DNA from: Nostoc sp. KVJ20 | GTDB taxonomy: Bacteria; Cyanobacteriota; Cyanobacteriia; Cyanobacteriales; Nostocaceae | Direction of reading: 5' to 3' | Assembly: GCF_001712795.1 (NCBI RefSeq) | Contig: NZ_KV757604.1 | Span: 710-37,314, forward strand | Length of the DNA stretch: 36,605 nucleotides | Shown here: positions 26,665-34,613 of the stretch, piece after piece | How the letters are laid out: each line of letters opens with the position of its first letter | Position numbering within the stretch: the stretch's first letter is position 1 | Made by a program: the position numbers and the translations under genes | Notes under the pieces: model-generated | Seen by the model: the letters and a program-made list of their open reading frames with translations, nothing else | The model's database searches: none | What the model was told of the DNA's origin: nothing

Positions 26665-26975
26665 TTACGCGGCATAAACGGCAATGTCCCGCAAACGTTC
26701 AAACAAAGGGCGGGGTACTTTTATAGCCGTAGCCACATAGGTTAGGACATTTTGAAAACCCCAAGGCTAGGAATAGTAATACTTTTACCTCCTGCCTCCT
26801 GCCTCCTGCCTTCTGCCTCCTGCTATACCATCTCAAAGGATTCATGGGACATTGAAAAAGTGCTAGCCCACAAAAATCGCCGCACTAAAGCCAGTGCATC
26901 TGAAAATGTTGGCAAATATTTGGAGTACCAAATAGTTTGTCGAACTTGCAACTGAAAATCATTTTGTAAATGGTA
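26665..26975 (-). pseudogene. Transposase C-terminal remnant interrupted by heptamer repeats
   Basis: On the minus strand one frame reads YLPTFSDALALVRRFLWAST then FSMSHESFEMV and a stop (26823-26948). A second frame reads TYVATAIKVPRPLFERLRDI then AVYAA and a stop (26665-26760). Together they resemble the end of a cyanobacterial IS transposase. The two parts are in different frames and are separated by the (CCTCCTG)n tract. Family not assigned. Confidence 0.45.
26788..26823. repeat. STRR (CCTCCTG)n
   Basis: Five tandem heptamers CCTCCTG (one TTCTGCC-type variant), inserted between the two halves of the transposase remnant. Confidence 0.8.
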
Positions 26976-27050
26976 TAGGAATCCGCTTTGATTTATGAAC
27001 GGATTTGCGTAGACAGGCAATAGGCAATAGGCAATAGGCAGCAGGCAACA
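26974..27050 (+). repeat. Dispersed repeat, copy B, with (AGGCAAT)n tail
   Basis: TATAGGAATCCGCTTTGATT, TATGAACGGATTTGCGTAGA, then four AGGCAAT/AGGCAGC heptamers. It is the inverted counterpart of 17121-17180; copy A has the same layout with a shorter AGGCAAC tail. Confidence 0.8.
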
Positions 27051-27244
27051 GTCAAGAAGGCTTCTTAGTTGTACTGAGTTTTTTCAGAAATCAAATATGA
27101 GTCCTATATGCCAAGTTGGCTGGTTATTAGCGATCGCTTCCACTTCTTTCAAACAAAATCTTGACTTGTTCTTTTAAAATTTTCAAAATTTTGAGTTCAG
27201 AACCTCGAAGTTGAGCCTTTTAACCTGAACGTTAAGCTTTTTAA

Positions 27245-27340
27245 CTAATGACCAATGACCAATGACAAATGACCAATGACAAATGACCAATGACAAATGA
27301 CCAATGATCAATGACAAATGACCAATGATCAATGACAAAT
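27245..27340. repeat. STRR (AATGACC/AATGACA)n
   Basis: About 13 heptamers alternating AATGACC, AATGACA and AATGATC between the phosphatase stop codon and the upstream spacer. This is the longest heptamer tract in the window. Confidence 0.85.
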
Positions 27341-28572
27341 TAAGTAATATTCATAGCTTGCAATACAGGGAAAGGGCTTTTTAGAGGATAGTAAACAACG
27401 CTCAGAGTGTCGGGGATTAGTTGCAAACACTGTAGTGAAGTGTCCAAGAGGTGAGTCAGCATATTTTCGATGATGGAGGGACAAGCAACTACTAATCCGG
27501 TTGTGGGACGGCTTAAATCTATTTCATTTGATGGCACTACGGCGCGTTTAGATAACAGGTTTTGCTGCCAGATGGCGGGAAAATCTTGGCGCAGTACTTG
27601 AAGTTGCACGGTTTTTGGATGATATTTAAGCAGTTGTTCGGCGTTTTGTTGAGAACTATCCAAATCACTGCTAAGACTGAAATCTATTGGTACTGTCTGA
27701 AGGCGTTCAGCTAGTTGATGAATTAAATGTGGCGCTGTACCTGTGACTGGTACTAGAAGTAGACGCAGACCTTGTTTGCCGTTTTTCAGCTTGGGGATGA
27801 CTTCACTTAAATGGGTGGTAATATTCATTGCCTCCAGTTTCCCTTGCTGTTCACCAGGTGTAGGAAAATTCAGGATGTTAATACCGCAGTTTGATTGCTG
27901 GAGGACATGGTATTGCTCAGATTTCATCGCGATCGCAGTACTAATTAATGACCGAATTGTGCCACTGTGGCTGACAATTAAAATAGTCTTACCAACATGG
28001 CGCGGTAAAATTTCCTGCCAGAATTGCTGGGCGCGATCGTACAAATCTAGTACCGGGAAGCATTGCTGCACAGATGTGGCAACTGCTACGCCACCTTTTC
28101 TTAATCGCATTTCTGGCTGCGGTTCTGCCATCTGAAACTCATGGGGTCGCTCGTTCCAGCAGTGATAATCTGCCGCAAAGTGTTCTTGTACGTATTTGTA
28201 TGTCAGCCCTTGCCATTTGGGGATATCGATTTCTTTGAGATGGGAAGATGTGAAGATTCTCTTTTTCTCTTCTACTTCCATCCCTTCGAGAATTTCAACT
28301 GTAGTTTCCTGGACTCGCCGGAGAGGACTTGTATAAATTGCATCTAATTCCGTTCCTCTCAGAGCAACACCAGTTTGGTAAGCATCGCTGCGTCCCTTTT
28401 CAGTCAACACTGAATCATCGCAACTTCCTTGATAACGCTTTTGGGCATTGTAAGTACTCTGACCGTGACGCACTAAAATTACGCGGGTTGAGTCAATTTT
28501 GGATTTTAGATTTTGGATTTTGGATTGGGGATTTTCCTTGTCTCTCAGTCCCCAATCATTTTTCAACTGCAT
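27340..28572 (-). CDS. Histidine phosphatase family protein
   Basis: A 410-aa protein with one complete histidine-phosphatase (phosphoglycerate-mutase-like) domain. The phospho-accepting motif is VILVRHGQSTYNAQKRYQG (H36), the catalytic acid region is LKEIDIPKWQGLTYKYV, and the second histidine is in ILIVSHSGTIRSLI. The C-terminal 170 residues (from KQGLRLLLVPVTGTAPH) look like a degenerate second unit without the RHG motif. Start: ATG 28572, which has AGGAGG 9 bp upstream; ATGs at 28581 and 28578 lie inside that spacing. Residues about 13-27 (ENPQSKIQNLKSKID) are encoded by a heptamer repeat. It overlaps the ABC exporter stop by 17 bp, so it is translationally coupled and probably acts on a phosphorylated sugar or lipid intermediate (inference). 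Confidence 0.85.
   Translation of the reverse strand: MQLKNDWGLRDKENPQSKIQNLKSKIDSTRVILVRHGQSTYNAQKRYQGSCDDSVLTEKGRSDAYQTGVALRGTELDAIYTSPLRRVQETTVEILEGMEVEEKKRIFTSSHLKEIDIPKWQGLTYKYVQEHFAADYHCWNERPHEFQMAEPQPEMRLRKGGVAVATSVQQCFPVLDLYDRAQQFWQEILPRHVGKTILIVSHSGTIRSLISTAIAMKSEQYHVLQQSNCGINILNFPTPGEQQGKLEAMNITTHLSEVIPKLKNGKQGLRLLLVPVTGTAPHLIHQLAERLQTVPIDFSLSSDLDSSQQNAEQLLKYHPKTVQLQVLRQDFPAIWQQNLLSKRAVVPSNEIDLSRPTTGLVVACPSIIENMLTHLLDTSLQCLQLIPDTLSVVYYPLKSPFPVLQAMNIT
28494..28536. repeat. STRR (GATTTTG)n inside the phosphatase gene
   Basis: Tandem GGATTTT/AGATTTT heptamers run through the 5' coding region of the phosphatase and are read as part of its N-terminal extension. Confidence 0.75.
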
Positions 28573-30406
28573 ATACATCATCCTCCTGAGAATTTACCGC
28601 AGATTTCAATGCATACATTGCGCTGTAATGTTCACCTAAGCGCAACAATTCTTTGTGTGTACCTTGCTCTAAAATCTGTCCGTCTTCGATGTAGAGAATT
28701 AAATCGGCTTGTTCAACGGCTCTAAGATTATGAGAAACTACAAAAGTGGTGCATTTCTGAGTCAAGCGATCGAGTGCTTCATTGACAGCGTGTTCGTTTT
28801 CGTTGTCTAAGCCAGTGGTCGGCTCATCCAAAATTACAATCGCAGCTTGACGAATAGCAGCACGAGCAATGGAAATTCTTTGCCGTTGTCCTCCCGAAAG
28901 TGTCGCCCCTCTTTCACCCAAAATAGTCTCGTAGCCTTCGGGTAGCGCCATGATAAAATCGTGGGCATTTGCCAGACGCGCAGCTTGTTCAATTGCTTGG
29001 TCTGAAGCCCCTAAAAAACCGTAGGCAATATTATCTTTGATACTTGCAGCAAATAAAAAGCTCTCTTGTAATACCACACTAATTTGTTGACGGATAGATT
29101 GCACCTTGTATTCGCGCAGGTCGTGACCATCAACTAATATTCGCCCTTCTAATGGGTCATAAAGTCGCAACAGCAAACTTACTAAGGTGGATTTTCCGCC
29201 ACCAGACGGCCCCACTAAAGCAACGTGTTGACCAGGTTGCACTTCAAAGTTGATGTTGTGTAAAATTCTTTTGGTCGGTTCGTAGGCAAAGGTGACATTT
29301 TCAAAACGCAGGCCTCCCAACAAAGGCGGTGCATCCACTGCTCCCCGCGAATCGCGGATTTCGGGTACTGTATCCAGCACATCCAAGATGCGCTCGCCGG
29401 AAGCGGTAGCTTTAGCGATTTGCCCGGTGTATTTGGCAAGTTGCCGCATCGGCTTAAAAGCAATCCTGAGATAGTTGACAAATACGAGCAAATCCCCTGG
29501 TGTGATTACCTTTGCCAATACTAGCTGCACACCCCGCCATAACACCAAGGCAGTGGCAATGCCTACTAGTAGTTCCACCATGCGTTCTAAACCGGCTGCG
29601 AGTTTTTGCGCCTTGGCACTTTCCTTTAAGCTTTGGCGATTATGACCGGAAAAAGTACTCTCCAGCATATTTTGCAGAGAGAGGGCTTGAACAACTTTGA
29701 TTGCGCCGATGGATTCCGCCGCCGTTGCTGCCATTGCACCTTCCCGTTGACGTTGCGATCGCACTACTTGCCGAATGCGTTTTGTCAAGCGCGTGGTGAA
29801 GAAAATAAATAAGGGAAACACGGCGACGGCAATCAGCGCTAGTTCCCAATGTAGCCAGAACATGACACAAATCATCCCCACTAAGGTGAGGGAATGGGCA
29901 ATTAGGGGTAATACTGCCATCACCGTCACCTCCCGCAGTCGTTCAATATCGGAGGTAACGCGAGTAATTAAATCGCCGGTTTTAGCTTTGTGGTGAAATG
30001 ATAAAGATAGATTTTGGAGATGACTGTAAAGGTCAGAACGAATCTCAGTTAATACATTACTAGCTGCCAGCGCCATGCCCACCACACTGAAGTAAGCAGC
30101 AGTAGCGCGAAGTAAAGCGATCGCAACTAACCCTAACGTCAAACCTGTTAATAGGGCAAACGAGCTAAGTCCTGAAAGTAGGGGAATACCCAAAGACTGA
30201 GGCCCAAAGCCAGCTACAAGGATGTAATCAAAAATGAACTTTAGCGGCCAGGGTTCCAGCAGGTGCAAGAAAATCTCAGCCATCAGTGCCACAAAAGACA
30301 CGATTAGCAGCGCCTTTTGTTTGCTCAACTGGGGCGAAAACCGTTGCAAAATCCTTACAATTCCTGGTAACGCAGCCCTTAGACTTTTAGGATCTCGATG
30401 CGCCAT
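28556..30406 (-). CDS. MsbA-like ABC exporter (permease-ATPase fusion)
   Basis: A 616-aa half-transporter. The N-terminal six-helix membrane domain (about 30-330) has the usual coupling segment LSFHHKAKTGDLITRVTSD. The ATPase follows: Walker A GPSGGGKST (399-407), Q-loop Q447, signature LSGGQ (503-507), Walker B AIVILDE (522-528) and switch His559 in VVSHN. All catalytic residues are intact. It should work as a homodimer in the inner membrane; relatives flip lipids, lipid-linked glycans or peptides. The setting, downstream of four glycosyltransferases and overlapping a phosphatase, points to a glycolipid or oligosaccharide substrate. It lacks the peptidase or CLD domain of RTX exporters, so it is probably not the secretion pump for the giant RTX proteins. 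Confidence 0.92.
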   Translation of the reverse strand: MAHRDPKSLRAALPGIVRILQRFSPQLSKQKALLIVSFVALMAEIFLHLLEPWPLKFIFDYILVAGFGPQSLGIPLLSGLSSFALLTGLTLGLVAIALLRATAAYFSVVGMALAASNVLTEIRSDLYSHLQNLSLSFHHKAKTGDLITRVTSDIERLREVTVMAVLPLIAHSLTLVGMICVMFWLHWELALIAVAVFPLFIFFTTRLTKRIRQVVRSQRQREGAMAATAAESIGAIKVVQALSLQNMLESTFSGHNRQSLKESAKAQKLAAGLERMVELLVGIATALVLWRGVQLVLAKVITPGDLLVFVNYLRIAFKPMRQLAKYTGQIAKATASGERILDVLDTVPEIRDSRGAVDAPPLLGGLRFENVTFAYEPTKRILHNINFEVQPGQHVALVGPSGGGKSTLVSLLLRLYDPLEGRILVDGHDLREYKVQSIRQQISVVLQESFLFAASIKDNIAYGFLGASDQAIEQAARLANAHDFIMALPEGYETILGERGATLSGGQRQRISIARAAIRQAAIVILDEPTTGLDNENEHAVNEALDRLTQKCTTFVVSHNLRAVEQADLILYIEDGQILEQGTHKELLRLGEHYSAMYALKSAVNSQEDDVYAVEK

Positions 30407-30454
30407 ATCATACCAACCAATTCTCCAAAACCCATACTAAAACTGACTTTCAAA

Positions 30455-30491
30455 AATTACGAATTACGAATTACGAATTACGAATTACGAA
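30455..30491. repeat. STRR (ATTACGA)5
   Basis: Five tandem ATTACGA heptamers cover the gap between the GT2 gene and the ABC exporter and run into the last codons of the GT2 gene (RNS and stop). Confidence 0.85.
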
Positions 30492-31464
30492 AATAGCGAT
30501 CGCTAATGTAGTGATTTAATTTTCTTTCAAGAGCGATCGCTATTTTCTCCAGCCACAGGGGATTTTGCCCAAAGGTGAGACGGCTTAACAACGGCTTCAA
30601 AAATCCTTGATGGCGACGATGCCCCATCCGCTTATAGCGCTTCTTAAAATACTTGTCATTCATTGTCAAATTCCACTTTGCACAAAAGTGTTCTAAACTG
30701 GCAATTTCCCAAGCATTACTCCAGCGCAACATAAAGAATGCTAGTTCTGACAATTCAAACTTTAGTCCTGGTACATAAGTAACTACCGAAGCCGGTTCAC
30801 AGTAAAATGTACCTCCTGCCTCAGCTACTTTTAGACAAAAATCGATGTGTTCTCGCGTACTCAGGAATCCCTCATCTAACAGCCCGATTTGCCCAAAAAT
30901 CTCGGTGCGAACTAACATACAGTGAAACTCGGCAAACTCGCATTGTGTACGATGAAGTTGATCCTGCACCTCAGCAACTTTCCGATTTACAAAGTAATGT
31001 TTTTCATGCACTCGTCGCTTGACTCCAGTCTCCTGTATCTCTAGAACAATATGAGCTTCACCACCTGCCAAATGTACTGTTTCCCCCAAAGGCTGGCCAA
31101 TGCAAGTTAGCGGACAGACTACAGTTGCGTTTGTTTCTTTAGCGCATTCAAGTAAGGAGTTGAGCCAGCCTGGACTGACAATTACATCGTTGTCAACAAA
31201 TACTAAATACTCGCTATTAACTTGTTGTAAACCCAAGTTGCGGGCTTGGTTAGGTGAAAGATAGTGTTCTGTGCGGATTAATTGGAATCCTTTTGTTTGG
31301 GATTGTTCTTGGAGGTAGTGCTGGATGTGCCGAGGTGAATTGCCATCTATATAAACTAGGGAGAAAGGTAGTTGAGTATGTTCGTAAATGCTTTCTAACG
31401 ATTCGCGGGTGTAGCTGAATCGCTCACGCTGGGAAACAATTATAGTGATTTGCGGTTTGTTCAT
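30478..31464 (-). CDS. Glycosyltransferase family 2
   Basis: A 328-aa GT-A fold glycosyltransferase. The N-terminal strand is ITIIVSQRERFSYTRESLES, followed by the nucleotide-sugar site YLSPNQARNLGL and the metal-binding DxD-type motif VFVDNDVIVSPGWL. Acceptor-side residues include FLSTREHIDFCLKVAEAGG, as in many GT2 enzymes of polysaccharide synthesis. No membrane segments, so it is cytosolic or peripheral. Sugar and acceptor are unknown. Its last residues are encoded by the ATTACGA repeat, suggesting the original C-terminus was altered. It is the fourth glycosyltransferase of the set and lies 71 bp upstream of the ABC exporter. Confidence 0.88.
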   Translation of the reverse strand: MNKPQITIIVSQRERFSYTRESLESIYEHTQLPFSLVYIDGNSPRHIQHYLQEQSQTKGFQLIRTEHYLSPNQARNLGLQQVNSEYLVFVDNDVIVSPGWLNSLLECAKETNATVVCPLTCIGQPLGETVHLAGGEAHIVLEIQETGVKRRVHEKHYFVNRKVAEVQDQLHRTQCEFAEFHCMLVRTEIFGQIGLLDEGFLSTREHIDFCLKVAEAGGTFYCEPASVVTYVPGLKFELSELAFFMLRWSNAWEIASLEHFCAKWNLTMNDKYFKKRYKRMGHRRHQGFLKPLLSRLTFGQNPLWLEKIAIALERKLNHYISDRYFRNS

Positions 31465-31911
31465 AGTTAAAATCTAGAGTTTCTGCATACTGTACGCCGT
31501 TTACCCCACCCTAACCCTCCCCTTGTAAAGGGGAGGGAACAAGATTTTCCGGTTTCCCACAAACTTCTATTAAATCGGGGGTAAAAACCTTGCCTCGCAA
31601 AGGGGAGGGAACAAGATTTTCCAGTTTCCCACAAAGTTCTATTAAATCGGGGGTAAAAACCTTGCCTTGCAAAGGGGAGGGAACAAGATTTTCCAGTTTC
31701 CCCTTTCCCACAAAGTTCTATTAAATCGGGGGTAAAAACTTTGCCTCGCAAACGGGAGGGAACAAGATTTTCCGGTTTCCCCCCTTTACAAGGGGGGATT
31801 AAGGGGGGTAATTCGACTTGTATGTACGCCGACAAGGGAAGGGGAGCAAGAATCAAAGCCTCAAAGGTGCAAGTCAATGCAACAAAGTTGCAGATCATTG
31901 TTAGGAAGGGA
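31465..31911. other. Gap between GT2 and GT4 filled by a repeat array
   Basis: This 447-bp gap holds the 72-bp repeat array (31503-31812). Open frames on the minus strand here (for example 31467-31898) are translations of that array and I do not call them genes. Confidence 0.6.
31503..31812. repeat. Four-copy 72-bp tandem repeat array
   Basis: GGGAGGGAACAAGATTTTCC recurs at 31531, 31603, 31675 and 31754 (periods 72, 72 and 79 bp). The units include TTCTATTAAATCGGGGGTAA and a CCTTG(C/T)AAAGG half-palindrome. The array is bounded by larger palindromes (CCCCTTGTAAAGGGG and CCCCCCTTTACAAGGGGGG). Because 72 is a multiple of three, the array stays open in several frames. Confidence 0.9.
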
Positions 31912-33123
31912 CTACACGAAAGATATTTCGCCTAACAAAGCTGCATCAGATATCCCTAAGACTCGTTCGTAAACATTCATCCAGTTTTGATATTCTACTG
32001 ATGGGGCAAGCTGTTGAGTTACTTTTGTCTTGGCTTTTGCACCCAACTTTTGCCGCAGTTCTGGTTGAGTTGCCAGATATCGGATTGCAGCAATTAATTC
32101 CTCTGTACTGCCGGGGTTGATAAGTAAACCGTCTACACCATCTTCTATGATTTCTGCGATCGCATCTACACGAGTACCAATTATTGCTCGACTCGCTAGC
32201 ATTGCTTCCAACAGGGCATTGGGACAACCCTCATTCAGCGAGGGAATCGCAAAAATATCTAAATGTGGTAAATAAGCCAAAGCCTCTTGGCGACTGGTAA
32301 TTCCAGTGATGCGGAGGCGATGACCAATTTCACTTTGCTGGATTTGTTGCTGCCAATATTCTTGTTCTTTATCAACAAAATCACCTATTAATAATAGTGT
32401 CAAATCTAACTCTTTACCCAACTCGGCACAGGCATCAAGGAGAAATTCAATCCCCTTCTTATCTCGGAATCTTCCCGATGAACCGATAACAATACCTGGT
32501 AATTCCTTAACTAAAGACGGGGTGGGGAATTGCTCAAAGTCGATAGGTGCGATGGAATTCCAGAAAGCTGATGATTTTAACTTTACACTAGGAGTAATAA
32601 CACTAGCTCTTTTGAGCAAGTCACGGCTGACAAATGTCACCCAATCAGAATTCTCTAAAATCCATGCTATCTGAGCATGATTCTTAGGATTAAAAATATG
32701 TTTGTGCAAGTCGCTACCGCGAACACTATTGATTACCGGAACATCATTTTCTCTAGCTAAAAGCGTCGTTACATAACCTGCTTCATTTAGAAAGAAGGCG
32801 TGAAACAAATCAAAGTTATGCTTTTGATGTAGACATTTGAGTTGAAAATAAACATCACTAAAAAAATCTTGGATTTCTGTTGTTTGAGTACGAACGGCTG
32901 ACTTAATGCGATGTACAAACACACCATCTTGAAGCATTGATGTGCAACTTGCGCGTCTGCGACTTCCATCAGAAACTAGCCGTTGTTTAGAGCGAAAAAC
33001 TGCAATATGAACTTCATAGCCGCTATCACTTAGCATCTTGGCAATCCGATGCACTGATTCGCCAACTCCGCCAATATCGGGTGGATATTCGAGTGTAGTA
33101 ATACAAATTTTTGTTTTATTCAT
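31912..33123 (-). CDS. Glycosyltransferase family 4 (GT-B)
   Basis: A 403-aa GT-B enzyme. The N-terminal domain has the acceptor-side Gly-rich loop LEYPPDIGGVGESVHRIAKM. The C-terminal domain starts GIVIGSSGRFRDKKGIEFLL and contains the GT4 EX7E motif in NEGCPNALLEAMLASRAIIG, followed by IIEDGVDGLLINPGSTEEL. It should transfer a sugar from a nucleotide sugar to a growing glycan at the cytoplasmic face, using a retaining mechanism (family knowledge). It is the third gene of the glycosyltransferase set; the heptamer tract 33154-33230 separates it from the upstream gene and the 72-bp array from the downstream gene. Specific sugar unknown. Confidence 0.9.
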   Translation of the reverse strand: MNKTKICITTLEYPPDIGGVGESVHRIAKMLSDSGYEVHIAVFRSKQRLVSDGSRRRASCTSMLQDGVFVHRIKSAVRTQTTEIQDFFSDVYFQLKCLHQKHNFDLFHAFFLNEAGYVTTLLARENDVPVINSVRGSDLHKHIFNPKNHAQIAWILENSDWVTFVSRDLLKRASVITPSVKLKSSAFWNSIAPIDFEQFPTPSLVKELPGIVIGSSGRFRDKKGIEFLLDACAELGKELDLTLLLIGDFVDKEQEYWQQQIQQSEIGHRLRITGITSRQEALAYLPHLDIFAIPSLNEGCPNALLEAMLASRAIIGTRVDAIAEIIEDGVDGLLINPGSTEELIAAIRYLATQPELRQKLGAKAKTKVTQQLAPSVEYQNWMNVYERVLGISDAALLGEISFV

Positions 33124-33153
33124 GATTCAAGCTTTCTGTGAATTTATCAAACA

Positions 33154-33230
33154 GAATTCTGACTCCTGAATTCTAACTCCTGAATTCTGACTCCTGAATT
33201 CTGACTCCTGACTCCTGACTCCTGCCTCCT
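33154..33230. repeat. STRR (GACTCCT)n with GAATTCT spacers
   Basis: Heptamers GACTCCT, GAATTCT and AACTCCT alternate and then become pure GACTCCT, filling the gap between the GT4 gene and the upstream glycosyltransferase. Confidence 0.85.
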
Positions 33231-33232
33231 TC

Positions 33233-34420
33233 TCATGCAACTTGTTGCTTAAATGCTAGAGCTTTTAAAACAGTTGCAGTTTTTTCAACTCCATTAGAAT
33301 CAAAGCTAATTTTATTAGGTTTCTCTTTCAGGTAATGAATAATATTAATAGCTAAGTAATCTGGTTTCAAATCATTAGGATTGATAAACTTGACAATTCC
33401 TAAATTACTTAACTTTTCGGCTCTAATAGTTTGTTCTCGATCCTGGTTGCCTGTAAAGGGAAGAATCATGGCTCGTACACCTGTAGTTAGAACATTCATT
33501 GTGGTGTTATAGCCAGACATATTTATCGAAAGGTCTGCTTTTTTCATGTAATTTAGCAAGTAAGGAGTATAGCGTCGAATGTGGATATTCTTGCTAAATT
33601 TTGCCATTGCTTGCAGTTCCTTAAATTTGGCATCGGGGATAAATGGCCCGGTAAAAACCTGAATATTGTGCGGCAATGATTTCTCTAAGAAAGGGGCTGT
33701 GTTCACTACACATTCAAGTAATTCATGACCAAATCTCCCACCGCCTACGCTGACTAAAATCAGGGGTTTATCTGATTTAATAATTTCTCGATCTTCATCA
33801 GTAAGCGCAGGATTTGTTGGTGGTTCTTGTACGACATATCCGGTGTAATATACTTCACATTTGAGGTCATCAACTCTAGAAAATGTTTCTTCTAGTGGAA
33901 CTAATTCTGGGTCGCCGTGAACCAGCAACATATCAAAATATTTGTTGATTAAGTTACATACTTTTTCTTCGTGCTTTGCCTGTTTCTCTGGTTTAGCAAC
34001 TACAATATCTCGCAAACTAGAAACGACTTTCGTTGAGTTTCCATTTAATTTTGCTCTTTCTAATAAGGGAATTAATTCAAAAGAGAAGCGTCTTCTCCCA
34101 AAAGGGAATAACTCAACTATTAAAATATCAGGATGGAATTGGTCAAATATTTCCAAAAGTCGATTTTTTCTAATTTCCTTCACTTCTGTGAGATTCAAGC
34201 CATCATCTACTACTTGCAGTTCTGTAAATTCTGCGTCAGTTTTAATTGCAGGTAGGTTGATGACTTCGACACCAGCAGGAATTTCAAATCCTTGAATTAT
34301 TTCACCGCCATTAATAAAACAAATTTGGAAGTCTTGGGTTAAACCGCGCACAATTTCTCGGCTGCGAACTAGATGCCCCATACCTAAAATATGTTGGCAG
34401 TAGAACATAATACGTTTCAT
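33233..34420 (-). CDS. MurG-like glycosyltransferase (COG4671 type), second copy
   Basis: A 395-aa GT-B enzyme of the predicted-glycosyltransferase group related to MurG/GT28. The N-terminus MKRIMFYCQHILGMGHLVRS holds the Gly-rich loop; the linker strand is LILVSVGGGRFGHELLE; the donor site is NMSGYNTTMNVLTTGVRAMI followed by QDREQTIRAEKLSNLG. It is clearly paralogous to the gene immediately upstream, sharing GYNTT, the acidic patch and IRAE.LS.LGI. Start ATG 34420 has AAAGGA nearby. The product should be a glycolipid or glycan intermediate. I cannot assign the sugar. Confidence 0.85.
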   Translation of the reverse strand: MKRIMFYCQHILGMGHLVRSREIVRGLTQDFQICFINGGEIIQGFEIPAGVEVINLPAIKTDAEFTELQVVDDGLNLTEVKEIRKNRLLEIFDQFHPDILIVELFPFGRRRFSFELIPLLERAKLNGNSTKVVSSLRDIVVAKPEKQAKHEEKVCNLINKYFDMLLVHGDPELVPLEETFSRVDDLKCEVYYTGYVVQEPPTNPALTDEDREIIKSDKPLILVSVGGGRFGHELLECVVNTAPFLEKSLPHNIQVFTGPFIPDAKFKELQAMAKFSKNIHIRRYTPYLLNYMKKADLSINMSGYNTTMNVLTTGVRAMILPFTGNQDREQTIRAEKLSNLGIVKFINPNDLKPDYLAINIIHYLKEKPNKISFDSNGVEKTATVLKALAFKQQVA

Positions 34421-34444
34421 AATCCTTTCACCTATTTAAATAAT

Positions 34445-34474
34445 TTTAGATTTTAGATTTTAGATTTTGGATTG
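34445..34474. repeat. STRR (GATTTTA)n
   Basis: Tandem AGATTTT/GATTTTA heptamers lie 25 bp upstream of the second MurG-like gene, between the two paralogues. Confidence 0.75.
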
Positions 34475-34613
34475 TCAAATATTTAATGGTAATTCCTTGT
34501 TGGCGAGTATTCGAGTTCGCGTCTTGATTCTGACTCCTGAATTTTTCTTCAAGAGTTTGCATAAAACAAACAAAGTAAAATAAAAAGTGATTTAGGGGTT
34601 TTTTAATTTTTAG

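Larger units (their letters stand above)
26339..27339. other. One-kilobase region with promoter, transposase debris and repeats
   Basis: There is no intact gene. From left to right it holds the presumed promoter of giant gene 1 (to about 26640), a broken transposase tail (26665-26975), a heptamer tract (26788-26823), dispersed repeat copy B (26974-27050), and a long heptamer tract (27245-27340) ending at the stop codon of the phosphatase gene. Confidence 0.6.

Noticed and set aside
28556..30406. ABC exporter as the type I pump for the giant RTX proteins
   Set aside because: It lacks an N-terminal peptidase-like domain, no HlyD or TolC partner is nearby, and its overlap with the phosphatase and glycosyltransferase set points to a glycan substrate.
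31467..31898. 143-codon minus-strand frame with 24-residue repeats
   Set aside because: It is wholly made of the 72-bp dispersed repeat array; no family, no ribosome site, and other frames are open as well.
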